Positions 1 through 7,084 of a stretch of DNA of 64,000 bases are shown here, one piece after another. Made by a program: the position numbers and the translations under genes. The stretch lies in contig JALNVE010000001.1 in assembly GCA_023227695.1 (NCBI GenBank), forward strand, positions 1 through 64,000. Reading direction: 5' to 3'. Each line of letters starts with the position of its first letter. The stretch's first letter is position 1. The notes under the pieces are model-generated. The model ran no database searches, was not told the origin of the DNA, and saw nothing but the letters and a program-made list of their open reading frames with translations. This DNA comes from Paludibacteraceae bacterium. Lineage in GTDB: Bacteria > Bacteroidota > Bacteroidia > Bacteroidales > Paludibacteraceae.

Positions 1-1012
1 ACCTTGAGAGTCCCTTGCCCGAACATATCCTTGAACAATAACGGGAAATCGCTGGTTTACCACAAATTTCACATTTATTAAGTCTTTTATTGTATGGTTT
101 CCCATCATACATCTTTATAAAATCAGTTCCATATTTTCCTATTACATAAGAAATTACAGGACAAAGGTCTTCTTTATAAAGAACCTTGATGTTTGGAAAT
201 GCTATCATTTTTGCCTTTGTTTTTTCATCACAATCCATTTCACATTTACGCCCTTTTATTTCAATTATTGTTCCATCTTCCATTTTGAAGTCTGGATAGT
301 ACTTGTGTTCTTTTCCATCGAAGATATAAGATAGTGGTTCAACGTCTTTCGAAAAGCGGATATTATGATCTTCATTATAAATGATCCAAGCTAATTCCCA
401 ACTACTATCACAATGAAATCCATGATACCATCCTGATTTACCATAACCAGAACCTCGTCTATATCCGCCACGTGCACTTCTCCTAAATTTGTGTTCATTG
501 TCTTTAAAATAGCATTCCCGACAACAGTATGTTTTATGTCTAGAAGGATAGTATGTGAATTCTGAACCGCAAAGAGGACATTTTCCATTCTTTTTAAGAT
601 TCAAAATGCCATATTTCCTCAAATTTACGGTTTTTGAATTTTCTGACAAAGTTTTTTGTCCTTCTTCTGAACTTGCCCATTTCTTTTGATTCGTTGTCTT
701 TTGTTCTTTGTTTACATTTGAGCTGTATTTATTAGCACAGGTTCTACAACAAAAATTTTTGTCTGATTTTTCAGAACTTAATTTCCTTTTGGGAAAAATT
801 TTACCACAGACAAAGCAAGTAGTTTCAATCATTGGATTTTTATATTCGAAAGGACATTTCTTTGAACAAAAATTCCCTCCACCGTCTTTAACATCAATGA
901 GAATGTAATGTTTCTTTTTGTAGAAGGTCTTTCCGCAATTTTTACATTTCAGCGGCAACAAATCTCTTGATTTTGCTTTATTGAATTCTTCTTCCGTGTA
1001 AAGTGGAATCAT
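1..1012 (-). CDS. Zinc-finger PD-(D/E)XK homing endonuclease (3' end outside window)
   Basis: Open from an ATG preceded by AGGAGG to the window edge, about 337 codons, so the C-terminus is missing. The N-terminal 180 residues hold repeated Cys-pair zinc knuckles (CKNCGK, CFVCGK, CPLCGSEF, each followed by a second Cys pair). After them comes a nuclease-like core with GWYHGFHCDSSWELAW, then YYPDF and, about 8 residues on, IEIKG; this is the D...E-x-K arrangement of PD-(D/E)XK enzymes seen in phage homing endonucleases. A further Cys pair (CEICGK) follows. Such enzymes cut DNA lacking the element and spread by repair. It lies immediately downstream of a degraded tRNA-like sequence. The family call is from visible motifs only. 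Confidence 0.75.
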   Translation of the reverse strand, partial: MIPLYTEEEFNKAKSRDLLPLKCKNCGKTFYKKKHYILIDVKDGGGNFCSKKCPFEYKNPMIETTCFVCGKIFPKRKLSSEKSDKNFCCRTCANKYSSNVNKEQKTTNQKKWASSEEGQKTLSENSKTVNLRKYGILNLKKNGKCPLCGSEFTYYPSRHKTYCCRECYFKDNEHKFRRSARGGYRRGSGYGKSGWYHGFHCDSSWELAWIIYNEDHNIRFSKDVEPLSYIFDGKEHKYYPDFKMEDGTIIEIKGRKCEMDCDEKTKAKMIAFPNIKVLYKEDLCPVISYVIGKYGTDFIKMYDGKPYNKRLNKCEICGKPAISRYCSRICSGKGLSR

Positions 1013-1053
1013 TTTTTGAATCCTCCTATACAGGATGTGGATATTGAATAAAA

Positions 1054-1145
1054 TGGCGGTTCTGACAAGATTCGAACTGACATTATCAGAATCAATTCTA
1101 ATTCTGGGATGAAAACCCGAGAACCTAACCATTTTCCATAGACCC
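1054..1145 (-). pseudogene. Degraded tRNA-like sequence with UUC loop and encoded CCA
   Basis: It ends in GCCA and keeps a TTCGAAT T-loop, a TTTTCAT loop like that of the next tRNA and a 7-bp hairpin (ATTAGAA/TTCTGAT) where a class II variable arm would be. The T-stem and acceptor stem are badly paired: two of seven acceptor pairs fail in the best fold. It is probably a decayed duplicate of the UUC tRNA at 1184-1272. An alternative fold that pairs GGTTCT with AGAACC would make a shorter, non-canonical molecule. Confidence 0.5.
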
Positions 1146-1183
1146 AAAGACAAAATTGTCTGTCCGATATTCGCATCGAAAGA

Positions 1184-1272
1184 TGGCAAGGGTAGCGGGA
1201 TTCGAACCCGCACAAGCGCAGTGCGTTTCCAGGATGAAAACCTGGCGAGTTAACCAATTACTCCATACCCTC
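1184..1272 (-). tRNA. Class II-armed tRNA, anticodon UUC (Glu codon GAA)
   Basis: The cloverleaf folds well. Acceptor GAGGGTA pairs with TACCCTT (one G-U), the D-arm is GAGT/ACTC, anticodon stem CCAGG/CCTGG closes the loop TTTTCAT, the T-arm is GCGGG/CCCGC around TTCGAAT, discriminator is G and CCA is encoded. The anticodon is UUC. The variable region is 17 nt with a short CGC/GCG stem, which is a class II (Ser/Leu/Tyr type) arm and not expected for tRNA-Glu. The amino acid it accepts is therefore uncertain. It follows the large RNA directly and may be processed from the same transcript. Confidence 0.85.
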
Positions 1273-1747
1273 AAGATTTGGCGTTCAGCGGTGTTTCAGT
1301 AAACTGTTTTCATCTCCATCGGACCTTGTGGAATCCGGTTTCTTAGACTAACACCTTTCAAACCTTCAGTACACTCCAATGTGGAAGCGCAATCCAGATT
1401 GAACACAAAACTAACGCCCGAGTCCTTTCACCGTACTATTAAATACGGTCAGGTAGACACCACCTGTTTTTAAGAAACTTTTTGATTGACTTCAAACGAT
1501 TCCTGTTCCCGTATAGGGCTGGAACCATGTATCCATCAACCAGTCCCTGTTTTTTAAGACAGGGCGATAAGTCTCACTTAATTCCGGGCGGATTTTAAAC
1601 CTATCCATTTCCTGAGCTTTTCATTCAGGCCGGTCTCGTAGAGACTTTTACAAATCGTATTCAGTTTTCAATTATACCCCAGCTCATTTCTGAACTTTTC
1701 AGCAGGGCGCGGTGTCAAACCGCTTTCGCCTTTTTTCTTCAACACCG
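1273..1747 (-). ncRNA. Large structured non-coding RNA (about 475 nt)
   Basis: No reading frame fits this stretch, but it is full of perfect hairpins: 1633-1645 (5 bp, triloop), 1545-1564 (6 bp), 1450-1466 (5 bp) and 1430-1449 (6 bp). There is also long-range pairing: 1280-1285 with 1413-1418, and 1720-1725 with 1742-1747. A TTGACA-17-TAAAGT promoter sits just upstream and a tRNA just downstream. Size, ornate folding and position beside phage tRNAs recall the ROOL and GOLLD RNA classes, but I cannot confirm membership. A weak likeness to RNase P RNA (GGTGAAAGGA and AGAAACCGG) was noted; the core does not assemble convincingly. Confidence 0.6.
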
Positions 1748-1750
1748 TAG

Positions 1751-1779
1751 ACTTTAGCAAAATCGCCGCCGTCTGTCAA
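1751..1779 (-). promoter_or_regulatory. Sigma70-type promoter of the large RNA
   Basis: TTGACA, 17-bp spacer, TAAAGT, reading leftwards. Transcription would start about 1744, at the first helix of the large RNA. It shares the core GGCACTTGAC and -10 TAAAGT with the promoter at 2614-2642. Confidence 0.75.
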
Positions 1780-1807
1780 GTGCCTATAGAAATTTTTTCT
1801 GATTTTT

Positions 1808-1966
1808 TCTAAATCACGGAATCGAACCGTGTCTGGTCGCGTTTTAGCCATGAGGTTGCCACCTTCATAGCATCGCTTCCTTCTGACCTATTCAGAAAAA
1901 TCAATTCATTTCTCAAAGAACATTTATCGTCAGGATTTTTGGGGTTTCCCTACTTATCCTTTCAAC
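1808..1966 (-). ncRNA. Small structured RNA ending in a tRNA-like T-arm
   Basis: Downstream of its own promoter lies an AGGAT/ATCCT hairpin with an inner GGG/CCC stem, then a tRNA-like element at 1808-1896. That element has a perfect T-arm (CACGG-TTCGATT-CCGTG) and a 7-bp acceptor-like helix that continues outward to about 14 bp. The place of the anticodon arm is taken by a long hairpin (GCTATGA/TCATGGC with inner GGT/ACC), and there is a long variable region. No CCA is encoded and the anticodon loop is not canonical, so I do not call it a tRNA. It may be a tRNA mimic or a processing or stability element. Confidence 0.5.
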
Positions 1967-1973
1967 GCCGCAC

Positions 1974-2002
1974 ATCTTACTAAATACATTGCATGTTGTC
2001 AA
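1974..2002 (-). promoter_or_regulatory. Sigma70-type promoter
   Basis: TTGACA, 17-bp spacer, TAAGAT. Transcription would start about 1967 and produce the small T-arm RNA. It lies between that RNA and the tRNA-Pro gene. Confidence 0.65.
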
Positions 2003-2048
2003 TAGGGTCTTCAAAGAATTTTTCATTTTCTTTTAACCCGTTCAAAAA

Positions 2049-2125
2049 TGGTCAGCGCGACTGGATTTGAACCAGCAAATTCTTGAACCCGAATCAAGCG
2101 GTCTACCAAGTTGACCCACGCGCTG
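2049..2125 (-). tRNA. tRNA-Pro (CGG)
   Basis: A clean class I cloverleaf: acceptor CAGCGCG/CGCGCTG, D-arm GGTC/ACC, anticodon stem CTTGA/TCAAG with loop TTCGGGT, a 5-nt variable region, and T-arm with TTCAAAT. C1-G72, A73 and G37 are normal tRNA-Pro features. CCA is encoded. Confidence 0.92.
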
Positions 2126-2133
2126 TTTAAAAA

Positions 2134-2232
2134 TGGCAGTAGAAGCAGGATTCGAACCTGCACACACAATCGGTTAAGATTGTCTTGGGTTGAGTAACAG
2201 TCAACTGCCCTACCAATTTGGCCTATTCTACT
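2134..2232 (-). tRNA. Class II-armed tRNA, anticodon GUU (Asn)
   Basis: The acceptor stem is a perfect 7 bp (AGTAGAA/TTCTACT), followed by G73 and encoded CCA. The anticodon stem GTTGA/TCAAC closes the loop CTGTTAC, anticodon GUU. The T-arm is GCAGG/CCTGC around TTCGAAT. The variable region is 27 nt and forms a perfect 6-bp stem (ACAATC/GATTGT). Normal tRNA-Asn is class I, so this pairing of arm and anticodon is anomalous. SerRS recognises the long arm rather than the anticodon, so serine charging is conceivable. Confidence 0.88.
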
Positions 2233-2376
2233 ATACTTCTAAACAGAAGTATTTCAAAGAACAAACTTGTAGACCTTACTTGAAGATAATACAAGATATT
2301 CTATTATTGAAGCTTTCGAGAGTCACTTATGACTCTACACCATAAACCACGAGAAGGTACTCCAATATGATACAGC

Positions 2377-2469
2377 AAGAGGGTGTCAGATTCGAACTGA
2401 CAGAACCGGGTGTTAGCCGATTCAGATGTTTTCGAGACATCCGGGTTCAACCAATTCCCCCAACCCTCC
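2377..2469 (-). tRNA. tRNA-Ser (CGA)
   Basis: Class II cloverleaf. The acceptor is GGAGGGT/ACCCTCT with a G-U first pair, the anticodon stem is GATGT/ACATC with loop CTCGAAA, a long variable arm is present, and the T-arm is GTCAG/CTGAC. The anticodon CGA reads UCG. The 3' end reads T-GCTG instead of N-CCA, so CCA is not encoded and must be added after transcription. Confidence 0.85.
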
Positions 2470-2490
2470 TTAATATCAAATTTCAAAAAC

Positions 2491-2580
2491 TGGAGGAGAG
2501 TGAGGGGTTCGAACCCTCGTGGGTTTTTGATTCCCGCAGGCTTTCCAGGCCCGCGCATTTACCAATTCTACCAACTCTCC
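2491..2580 (-). tRNA. tRNA-Ser (GGA)
   Basis: Class II cloverleaf. The acceptor GGAGAGT/ACTCTCC is perfect, the anticodon stem CGGGC/GCCTG closes loop CTGGAAA (GGA, reading UCC/UCU), the variable arm has a GGG/CCC stem, the T-arm is GAGGG/CCCTC, and CCA is encoded. Position 73 is U instead of the G usual in bacterial tRNA-Ser. Confidence 0.88.
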
Positions 2581-2613
2581 AAAACCAACTTCTTCTCGTA
2601 GAAAACAAAAGAC

Positions 2614-2642
2614 ACTTTAACAGTTTTTTTACCTCCCGTCAA
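2614..2642 (-). promoter_or_regulatory. Sigma70-type promoter of the tRNA cluster
   Basis: TTGACG, 17-bp spacer, TAAAGT. It lies 34 bp upstream of tRNA-Ser(GGA). The flanks (GGCACTTGAC and TAAAGT) match the promoter of the large RNA. Confidence 0.75.
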
Positions 2643-2840
2643 GTGCCCTTCCCTTAAAAATCTTAAACTTTTTCTTAACGGTTAGTTTTTCTTACCTCCA
2701 TTAGACAAAAAACGACTATATGATTTTCGCCCTGGAAGCAATTTTATCCTATTTGTCGTTTCTTTCATTCCTTCTCCTAACACATTATAGATTCTTCACG
2801 CAAACATTTTACAAATATCAAAATAAATTCATCCTATCTT

Positions 2841-2869
2841 TAAATATTCTGTAAATAATTTTCTGTCAA
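2841..2869 (-). promoter_or_regulatory. Sigma70-type promoter
   Basis: TTGACA, 17-bp spacer, TATTTA, downstream of the last small gene and in front of the tRNA cluster. Between it and the next promoter (2643-2840) I see no gene; AAACGAC and GTCGTTT at about 2707 and 2755 form a loose inverted repeat. Confidence 0.6.
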
Positions 2870-2897
2870 CTCAAAGTTCCACCAATACAAATTCGTT

Positions 2898-3152
2898 TCA
2901 TTTTAACTTCCAAAAATTTTTCCAACGGATTGATTTTGTCAACGGTGATTCCCTCTCATCGTCTTTATGATTTAGACATTCACGTAGTTTACGTAAAACA
3001 AGATTTGAAGCTTTACACAGCGATGGATCTCTACCGTAGGAAGCATCTTGACAAATCCTTGAAACAAGCAGAATCACGCTTTCAACATCTTTATGAGACA
3101 TTGAACGAACCAAGGCAGAAGCCTGACAACCCGTTACGTTCTTTTCACTCAT
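2898..3152 (-). CDS. Unknown small protein (84 aa)
   Basis: The ATG lies 1 nt after the stop of the upstream gene, with AAGGTG as ribosome site, so the pair is translationally coupled. The sequence is polar and mostly helical in character, with three scattered cysteines. I recognise no family. Being the last gene before the tRNA promoters, it ends this operon. Confidence 0.6.
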   Translation of the reverse strand: MSEKNVTGCQASALVRSMSHKDVESVILLVSRICQDASYGRDPSLCKASNLVLRKLRECLNHKDDERESPLTKSIRWKNFWKLK

Positions 3153-3153
3153 T

Positions 3154-3414
3154 CTATTCACCTTCTTTTATTTCTGAAAGAGCATTGGTTGGTGTTGAAC
3201 ATCTCCTGTTCCATGCGCAGAGAGCCTCTTCAAGGTTGTAATATTCGTCAGTCCTTGCACCGCACCAACCACATTCAACATAACTACGATATGGTTCATC
3301 GTGTTCCAAGGGCCGGCTGAAACCACAAAAAGGACACCTCAACAATTCTGAGGGAATACCGGCGTATAGTCTTTTAGTCCACTGTTTTATCAATCGTTTA
3401 ATTTTTTTTATCAT
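3154..3414 (-). CDS. Lar-like zinc ribbon protein (86 aa)
   Basis: After a basic N-terminal helix comes CPFCG, then VECGWCGART and the ending ALCAWNRR. The order CPFCG, C-x-x-CGA, A-x-x-x-WN-R is the signature of the Lar-type restriction-alleviation family, a small zinc ribbon common in phages. In the Rac prophage, Lar protects unmodified DNA from type I restriction; many family members are untested, so that role is only inferred here. The ATG is preceded by AGAGGAA. Confidence 0.75.
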   Translation of the reverse strand: MIKKIKRLIKQWTKRLYAGIPSELLRCPFCGFSRPLEHDEPYRSYVECGWCGARTDEYYNLEEALCAWNRRCSTPTNALSEIKEGE

Positions 3415-3516
3415 GTTCTATCTATTCCTCTTATGGAATCATAAATGCTATTTTTCTTAACTGCCAACGTAGAAATTAGCGTTGAAGCGGTTATGATAAT
3501 TTACTCTCTTGAAAAA

Positions 3517-3717
3517 TCAACTGCGACAACCCGCTAACTCCCTCTCGTAGTCAGCGACTATACTGTCATGCACAGGCTGCAAGATTTTTTCGAAGAAGTT
3601 AGTCAACTTGCCGTTGTCGATTGTCCTGTTCTTATTTGTATGATAACAAAGCACGCCAAGCTTATTTGCTGGGCTACGATGTGTGAGCTCTTGTCCTATC
3701 TGTTTGTCTGTTACCAT
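3517..3717 (-). CDS. Unknown small protein (66 aa)
   Basis: It has a strong ribosome site (AAAGGAG, 7 nt before ATG). The product is soluble, with no motif that I recognise and no membrane segment. Confidence 0.6.
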   Translation of the reverse strand: MVTDKQIGQELTHRSPANKLGVLCYHTNKNRTIDNGKLTNFFEKILQPVHDSIVADYERELAGCRS

Positions 3718-3814
3718 GATCTTTCTCCTTTAAAATGTGAACCAATAAATCATCCCACTGAACCTTTATTTCACTCGGCCGGTGGCTTCCATCACAAAAA
3801 ACCTGAATCCCGTC

Positions 3815-3988
3815 CTACGAAGAAAACACGTCCCCTAGAGAGTTCTTTAACACACGCCCTTTATAAACGATCAAGTGTGCCCGCATTTCAAGTTCAGCGG
3901 GAACAGCTCTCAACGGGCTTTCATCTTTACGTAACGTTTTGACATCCTTATCCATAATCTCCAATACCTTCACGGTTCTTATTTCCAT
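3815..3988 (-). CDS. Unknown small protein (57 aa)
   Basis: The start was chosen at the ATG after AAAGGAACGAGAAA; an upstream in-frame start at 4018 has no ribosome site. The product is highly charged, alternating Lys and Asp/Glu, with no recognised family. Confidence 0.6.
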   Translation of the reverse strand: MEIRTVKVLEIMDKDVKTLRKDESPLRAVPAELEMRAHLIVYKGRVLKNSLGDVFSS

Positions 3989-4066
3989 TTTCTCGTTCCT
4001 TTCGTTTTTTAAAAACAATTGCTAACCGCGCCAGCCAACGGTTCACCGCGCCTCATTTCCGATATT

Positions 4067-4240
4067 CTACTTGCGTTGTCGATAGATTACTCCAATAATC
4101 ATTATTACCGCAGTAAGAGGCCAAATCGGCGACCAGAAGAGACTAGCCCATGCACGATACGGAATCCCCGACTCGTACGTCTGCATGGCGTCTTTCCCCA
4201 TGTTGAATAGTGCGATTGCCAAGTAAGTTTCGAGTGTCAT
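4067..4240 (-). CDS. Small single-pass membrane protein (57 aa)
   Basis: The frame begins with ATG 5 nt after the stop of the upstream gene and ends in TAG. Residues about 29-52 form one hydrophobic segment (LFWSPIWPLTAVIMIIGVIY), followed by a short basic tail RQRK. The basic tail predicts a cytoplasmic C-terminus. Function unknown; it sits in a run of small accessory genes. Confidence 0.65.
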   Translation of the reverse strand: MTLETYLAIALFNMGKDAMQTYESGIPYRAWASLFWSPIWPLTAVIMIIGVIYRQRK

Positions 4241-4245
4241 GTCTT

Positions 4246-4539
4246 TTACATCGTTTCAAGCAATGCATGAATTGCATTCAAACTGGCAATCTTATCAGCA
4301 TCAGGTGCTGGAATTAGACGCATAGCGACATCCATCTGTTCAAGTTCTTCCTTTTTATTCACACCAACCAAACCGATAAGAGCTTTTCTTAAAAGCGCAA
4401 TATCATTTTCCGCTTTTCTCATCGGGTGTTTCTGGCACACTTTAATATGTTCAGTAAGGACATCGCTTCCCCACGCTGAAGTTTCTTGCGGATATTCATG
4501 GCCGCAGTACACGCAAGTCAGGACTCTGTTTTCCATCAT
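4246..4539 (-). CDS. Zinc-finger protein (97 aa)
   Basis: The ATG pair after AAGGAGAATA fixes the start; the in-frame TTG further up lies within the ribosome site region. The N-terminus has CVYCGHEYP and, about 20 residues on, HIKVCQKHP, a C2-HC zinc-finger arrangement. The rest is helical with Leu heptads. I know such fingers from many phage hypothetical proteins but cannot assign a role. Confidence 0.65.
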   Translation of the reverse strand: MMENRVLTCVYCGHEYPQETSAWGSDVLTEHIKVCQKHPMRKAENDIALLRKALIGLVGVNKKEELEQMDVAMRLIPAPDADKIASLNAIHALLETM

Positions 4540-4609
4540 TATTCTCCTTTTCAAAGGTTGTGACGCAATTCTGAAAATCTCGTCCCTGTATATTTTCTTG
4601 ATCCCGTTC

Positions 4610-4783
4610 CTAAAAAGTTACATATGGATAACTTGGAACGGGATAAGGAGTTTTATTAGGATAAGCAGGAAAATTTGTTTCTTGTTCATTCGTTTTTTCG
4701 CAATAGCAAGGACAACTGCTCACCCAAGGTGCGTTTACTCTTCCGCACTTAGGACATATCCATCCCATATTTTGTTCACTCAT
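4610..4783 (-). CDS. Small zinc-ribbon protein (57 aa)
   Basis: The ATG lies 7 nt after AAAAGGAGAAA. The N-terminal half reads MGWICPKCGRVNAPW followed by a CxC pair, a zinc-ribbon pattern (WxCPKCGxxNxPW) seen in many small phage proteins. The C-terminal half is Pro/Tyr rich and probably unstructured. Role unknown. Confidence 0.75.
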   Translation of the reverse strand: MSEQNMGWICPKCGRVNAPWVSSCPCYCEKTNEQETNFPAYPNKTPYPVPSYPYVTF

Positions 4784-4915
4784 TTTCTTTCTCCTTTTTG
4801 AACATGTAACCGTCAGAAGGACAAAATAGATGTATATTCATTCAATTATCCCACTGATTGACTGCATCCTTCGGTAATCCACGTATGATGTTAACAATTT
4901 ATTCTTGTTTTTATT

Positions 4916-5977
4916 CTACCATTTTTTCATTTCCCAATCTGATGAAATCAAGATTTCATTCAGTTGTTCTTGTGTCGAAGAATAGATTAGGAATCCGTGA
5001 TTTTTAAGATTTACAACACCGTATTCCGATCCTTCCGGTATTGCTTTCAAAATCAAATCTTTTTCCCTATAGTCTCCGCAAAACCGATATTCATTGGTTT
5101 CAGAAACATCAAAAGAATAACTTCCCGGTTTTAGAAATGCATGTCCGTGAATCATATATTTGATCTTCGTCAAATGAACATAAAGGGAAATCTGTATCGG
5201 CGCATCAACACTTGGTTTCATCTGCCCTCCATAATAAACCAAATCGTTTTCAAGATAACAGGGAACCATATCTTCAGCCGTTAAACCTGTTTTATCACAA
5301 TTTCTCGGACTGACAAAAACAACACCGGTACCCGAACAGCTTGGGAAAAGATTCTGACACCTTGTGCTTATATTTCCGAAAAAACGGTTTCCACAGCTTT
5401 CCATAATCTTTTCTTTAATCATATTGTTTGCTTTTATAAGATATCGGATGCTTTCTTTATCTCTGGTATAGCCGTCAAGGCCGTTTAGATGCGTTGAGCC
5501 GAGTCTTACGCTTTCCCTTGTCTGTTTATATAGGTCATTGATAGCCTTGCACAGAACGCTGATTTCGGAGGTATTGCACCAAATGTTTCCCAAGGCATCA
5601 ATCAATTCAAATTTAAAAGGGTTTTTGTCTTTGTAAATACAGATAACGGCATTCCCTTGCATTTTGAAAATGCGACTTACGGCATCAAATCGCGTATAGT
5701 CTTCCCGCATGACCTTGGAACAAATCAAAACATCCCCAATCTTCTTGACAGGATAATGTTTGGGTTCTTCATTTCTGATATCCGGCATCCAAATCATGGT
5801 GTCTATCCATTTATTTGAATTGTATAAATCCTGTATGAATGATGGTGTATTCAAAGAATGTCCATTCATCGATATTCCGCTACCGTAATTCAATAATTCG
5901 GTTTTGATTTTATCGACAATGCCAGAAACCCTGCTGTTTTTTCCGTCAATCGTTCCACCGTAGATGAAAAAATTCAT
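4916..5977 (-). CDS. Class II aldolase/adducin-like protein with extra N-terminal domain (353 aa)
   Basis: The C-terminal 180 residues match the class II aldolase fold: a VFVSPRNCDKTGL segment, then a stretch containing APIQISLYVHL and the zinc-site motif IHGHAFL. Family members cleave sugar phosphates (fuculose-1-P, ribulose-5-P) or act as dehydratases. The first 150 residues start FFIYGGTIDG and look like a separate Rossmann-like alpha/beta domain that I cannot name. Usual class II aldolases have only 210-250 residues, so this is a fusion. The gene starts inside the last codons of its upstream neighbour (4-bp ATGA overlap). Substrate unknown. Confidence 0.6.
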   Translation of the reverse strand: MNFFIYGGTIDGKNSRVSGIVDKIKTELLNYGSGISMNGHSLNTPSFIQDLYNSNKWIDTMIWMPDIRNEEPKHYPVKKIGDVLICSKVMREDYTRFDAVSRIFKMQGNAVICIYKDKNPFKFELIDALGNIWCNTSEISVLCKAINDLYKQTRESVRLGSTHLNGLDGYTRDKESIRYLIKANNMIKEKIMESCGNRFFGNISTRCQNLFPSCSGTGVVFVSPRNCDKTGLTAEDMVPCYLENDLVYYGGQMKPSVDAPIQISLYVHLTKIKYMIHGHAFLKPGSYSFDVSETNEYRFCGDYREKDLILKAIPEGSEYGVVNLKNHGFLIYSSTQEQLNEILISSDWEMKKW

Positions 5978-6312
5978 TTATACCAACCTTTCTTTAACCA
6001 TTCTCCGAAATCCAAACAACTGTTTTCCCTTATAAATTTCCGATACCGCTCCTGACTTCTGGTAAGAACTTTTTTTACGGGTTCGTTCTCTCTGACAAAC
6101 TGTTTACCCTTTTCGGTCACATAAAACAAGTTGTTCCCGATAAACGCCGTTGGGGTCTTCTCCTTTGTCATATACCCTTTGGCAAGCAAACTTTCACAAA
6201 TTGAGATATCTTCTCCCGCCGGATCATAAAAATTCCTATGCCAAGTAAGATTTCCTTCCCAATCCGTTCCTAAACTGTGTCTTAAAATCTTAAGTTCATT
6301 TTCTGTTGTCAT
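5974..6312 (-). CDS. Unknown winged-helix-like protein (112 aa)
   Basis: The start was chosen at ATG after AAGGGAAGAA, not at an earlier TTG-type start. The pattern SLLAKGYMTKEKT followed by NLFYVTEKGKQFV resembles the recognition helix and wing of a phage winged-helix domain (turn, beta, LTxKG). It precedes the aldolase-like gene with a 4-bp overlap and has its own promoter. It could be a regulator or an early protein. Confidence 0.6.
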   Translation of the reverse strand: MTTENELKILRHSLGTDWEGNLTWHRNFYDPAGEDISICESLLAKGYMTKEKTPTAFIGNNLFYVTEKGKQFVRENEPVKKVLTRSQERYRKFIRENSCLDFGEWLKKGWYK

Positions 6313-6339
6313 TTCTTCCCTTTTTTGAAACATAGATAA

Positions 6340-6368
6340 AGCTTAATGCTTCCAATTTGTTTTGTCAA
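6340..6368 (-). promoter_or_regulatory. Sigma70-type promoter
   Basis: TTGACA, 17-bp spacer, TAAGCT, 28 bp upstream of the start of the winged-helix-like gene at 5974-6312. Confidence 0.55.
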
Positions 6369-6382
6369 GTCCGTATGAAAAA

Positions 6383-6751
6383 TCAATACATGATAAGATT
6401 ACTGACTTTTATCTTCTTCTGTTCCTTCTTTTCTAACAAATCTTTCCTTGCTTTTCTCCAATATGTTTTTCCTTTTTTACTTGTTGTCTTTAACAAAACC
6501 GTTGGATATGGTTCTATCTGTTTGGCTATCTTTACCCATAAATTCGGAAACCACATTTGGGTTATCTTCTTAAATTCAGGTCTCCAAACACAAATTACTT
6601 CATCCCCGGACTTGAACATATCTGCATATTTCTTGAAATGTTCCGAAGTTTCTGTTCTTCCTTCTACACAAAGATTGACAATGCTTCTAGATGTGTTTCC
6701 TTCTTTCTCTCTGATTTCTAATATTTTTGCGATGACATATTCTTCGATCAT
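6383..6751 (-). CDS. Unknown protein (122 aa)
   Basis: The ATG is preceded by AAGGAGAAAAGATA. The first 80 residues are mixed alpha/beta with a conserved-looking W-rich patch (WFPNLWVK); the last 40 are very lysine-rich, suggesting nucleic-acid contact. No family recognised. It is the first gene after the second large RNA region. Confidence 0.6.
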   Translation of the reverse strand: MIEEYVIAKILEIREKEGNTSRSIVNLCVEGRTETSEHFKKYADMFKSGDEVICVWRPEFKKITQMWFPNLWVKIAKQIEPYPTVLLKTTSKKGKTYWRKARKDLLEKKEQKKIKVSNLIMY

Positions 6752-7084
6752 TATCTTTTCTCCTTCCTGTATATATGTTTTATATCTTTTCCATTTCTTA
6801 TTTTTTAATCCTTTCCTACTGTATTTAAGGAATACCTAAATCAGAAGACAATAAGAAAGAAGCTTTAAAACCGATATCCCCAAAAAAGAATAAGAAATAT
6901 ATTGCCGAAAGAAAAAAAAGGAAGAGAATCATCATTTCCCAGTCTGATATTGACATTCGGCAAGCAAGGAGAAGTTGGAGAACACGGTTCCACCCCTTAT
7001 CTAAAGCAAAGATAAAGAATGAAACCCTATTTTCCTATATTCTGAAAAAACAGAATATGACACATGCTTAGATACTTAATTCGT
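6752..7084. other. Mostly non-coding stretch
   Basis: No start with a ribosome site opens a convincing gene here. The plus strand is open for about 79 codons (6829-7068) but lacks any normal start codon. The minus strand has a 43-codon hydrophobic frame without a ribosome site. A perfect hairpin ATATTCTG/CAGAATAT lies at 7037-7058 and may bound the adjacent RNA. Confidence 0.4.

Noticed and set aside
391..588. 65-codon minus-strand frame starting MENVLFAVQ
   Set aside because: It is another phase of the homing endonuclease gene that covers 1-1012.
1009..1257. 82-codon minus-strand frame
   Set aside because: It covers the UUC tRNA and its degraded twin and has no ribosome site.
1273..1747. 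RNase P RNA, tmRNA or group I intron
   Set aside because: Only short likenesses to conserved segments were found and no complete core could be drawn by hand; left as an unclassified structured RNA.
2304..2657. Open frames on both strands of about 60-96 codons
   Set aside because: They run across the two tRNA-Ser genes; the cloverleaf structures explain the sequence.
6830..6970. Minus-strand 43-codon hydrophobic frame
   Set aside because: No ribosome site, and the opposite strand has equally plausible composition.
6829..7071. Plus-strand open frame of about 79 codons, Lys/Arg rich
   Set aside because: It has coding-like composition but no ATG, GTG or TTG start and no ribosome site at the right distance; could be a gene fossil but I cannot support it.
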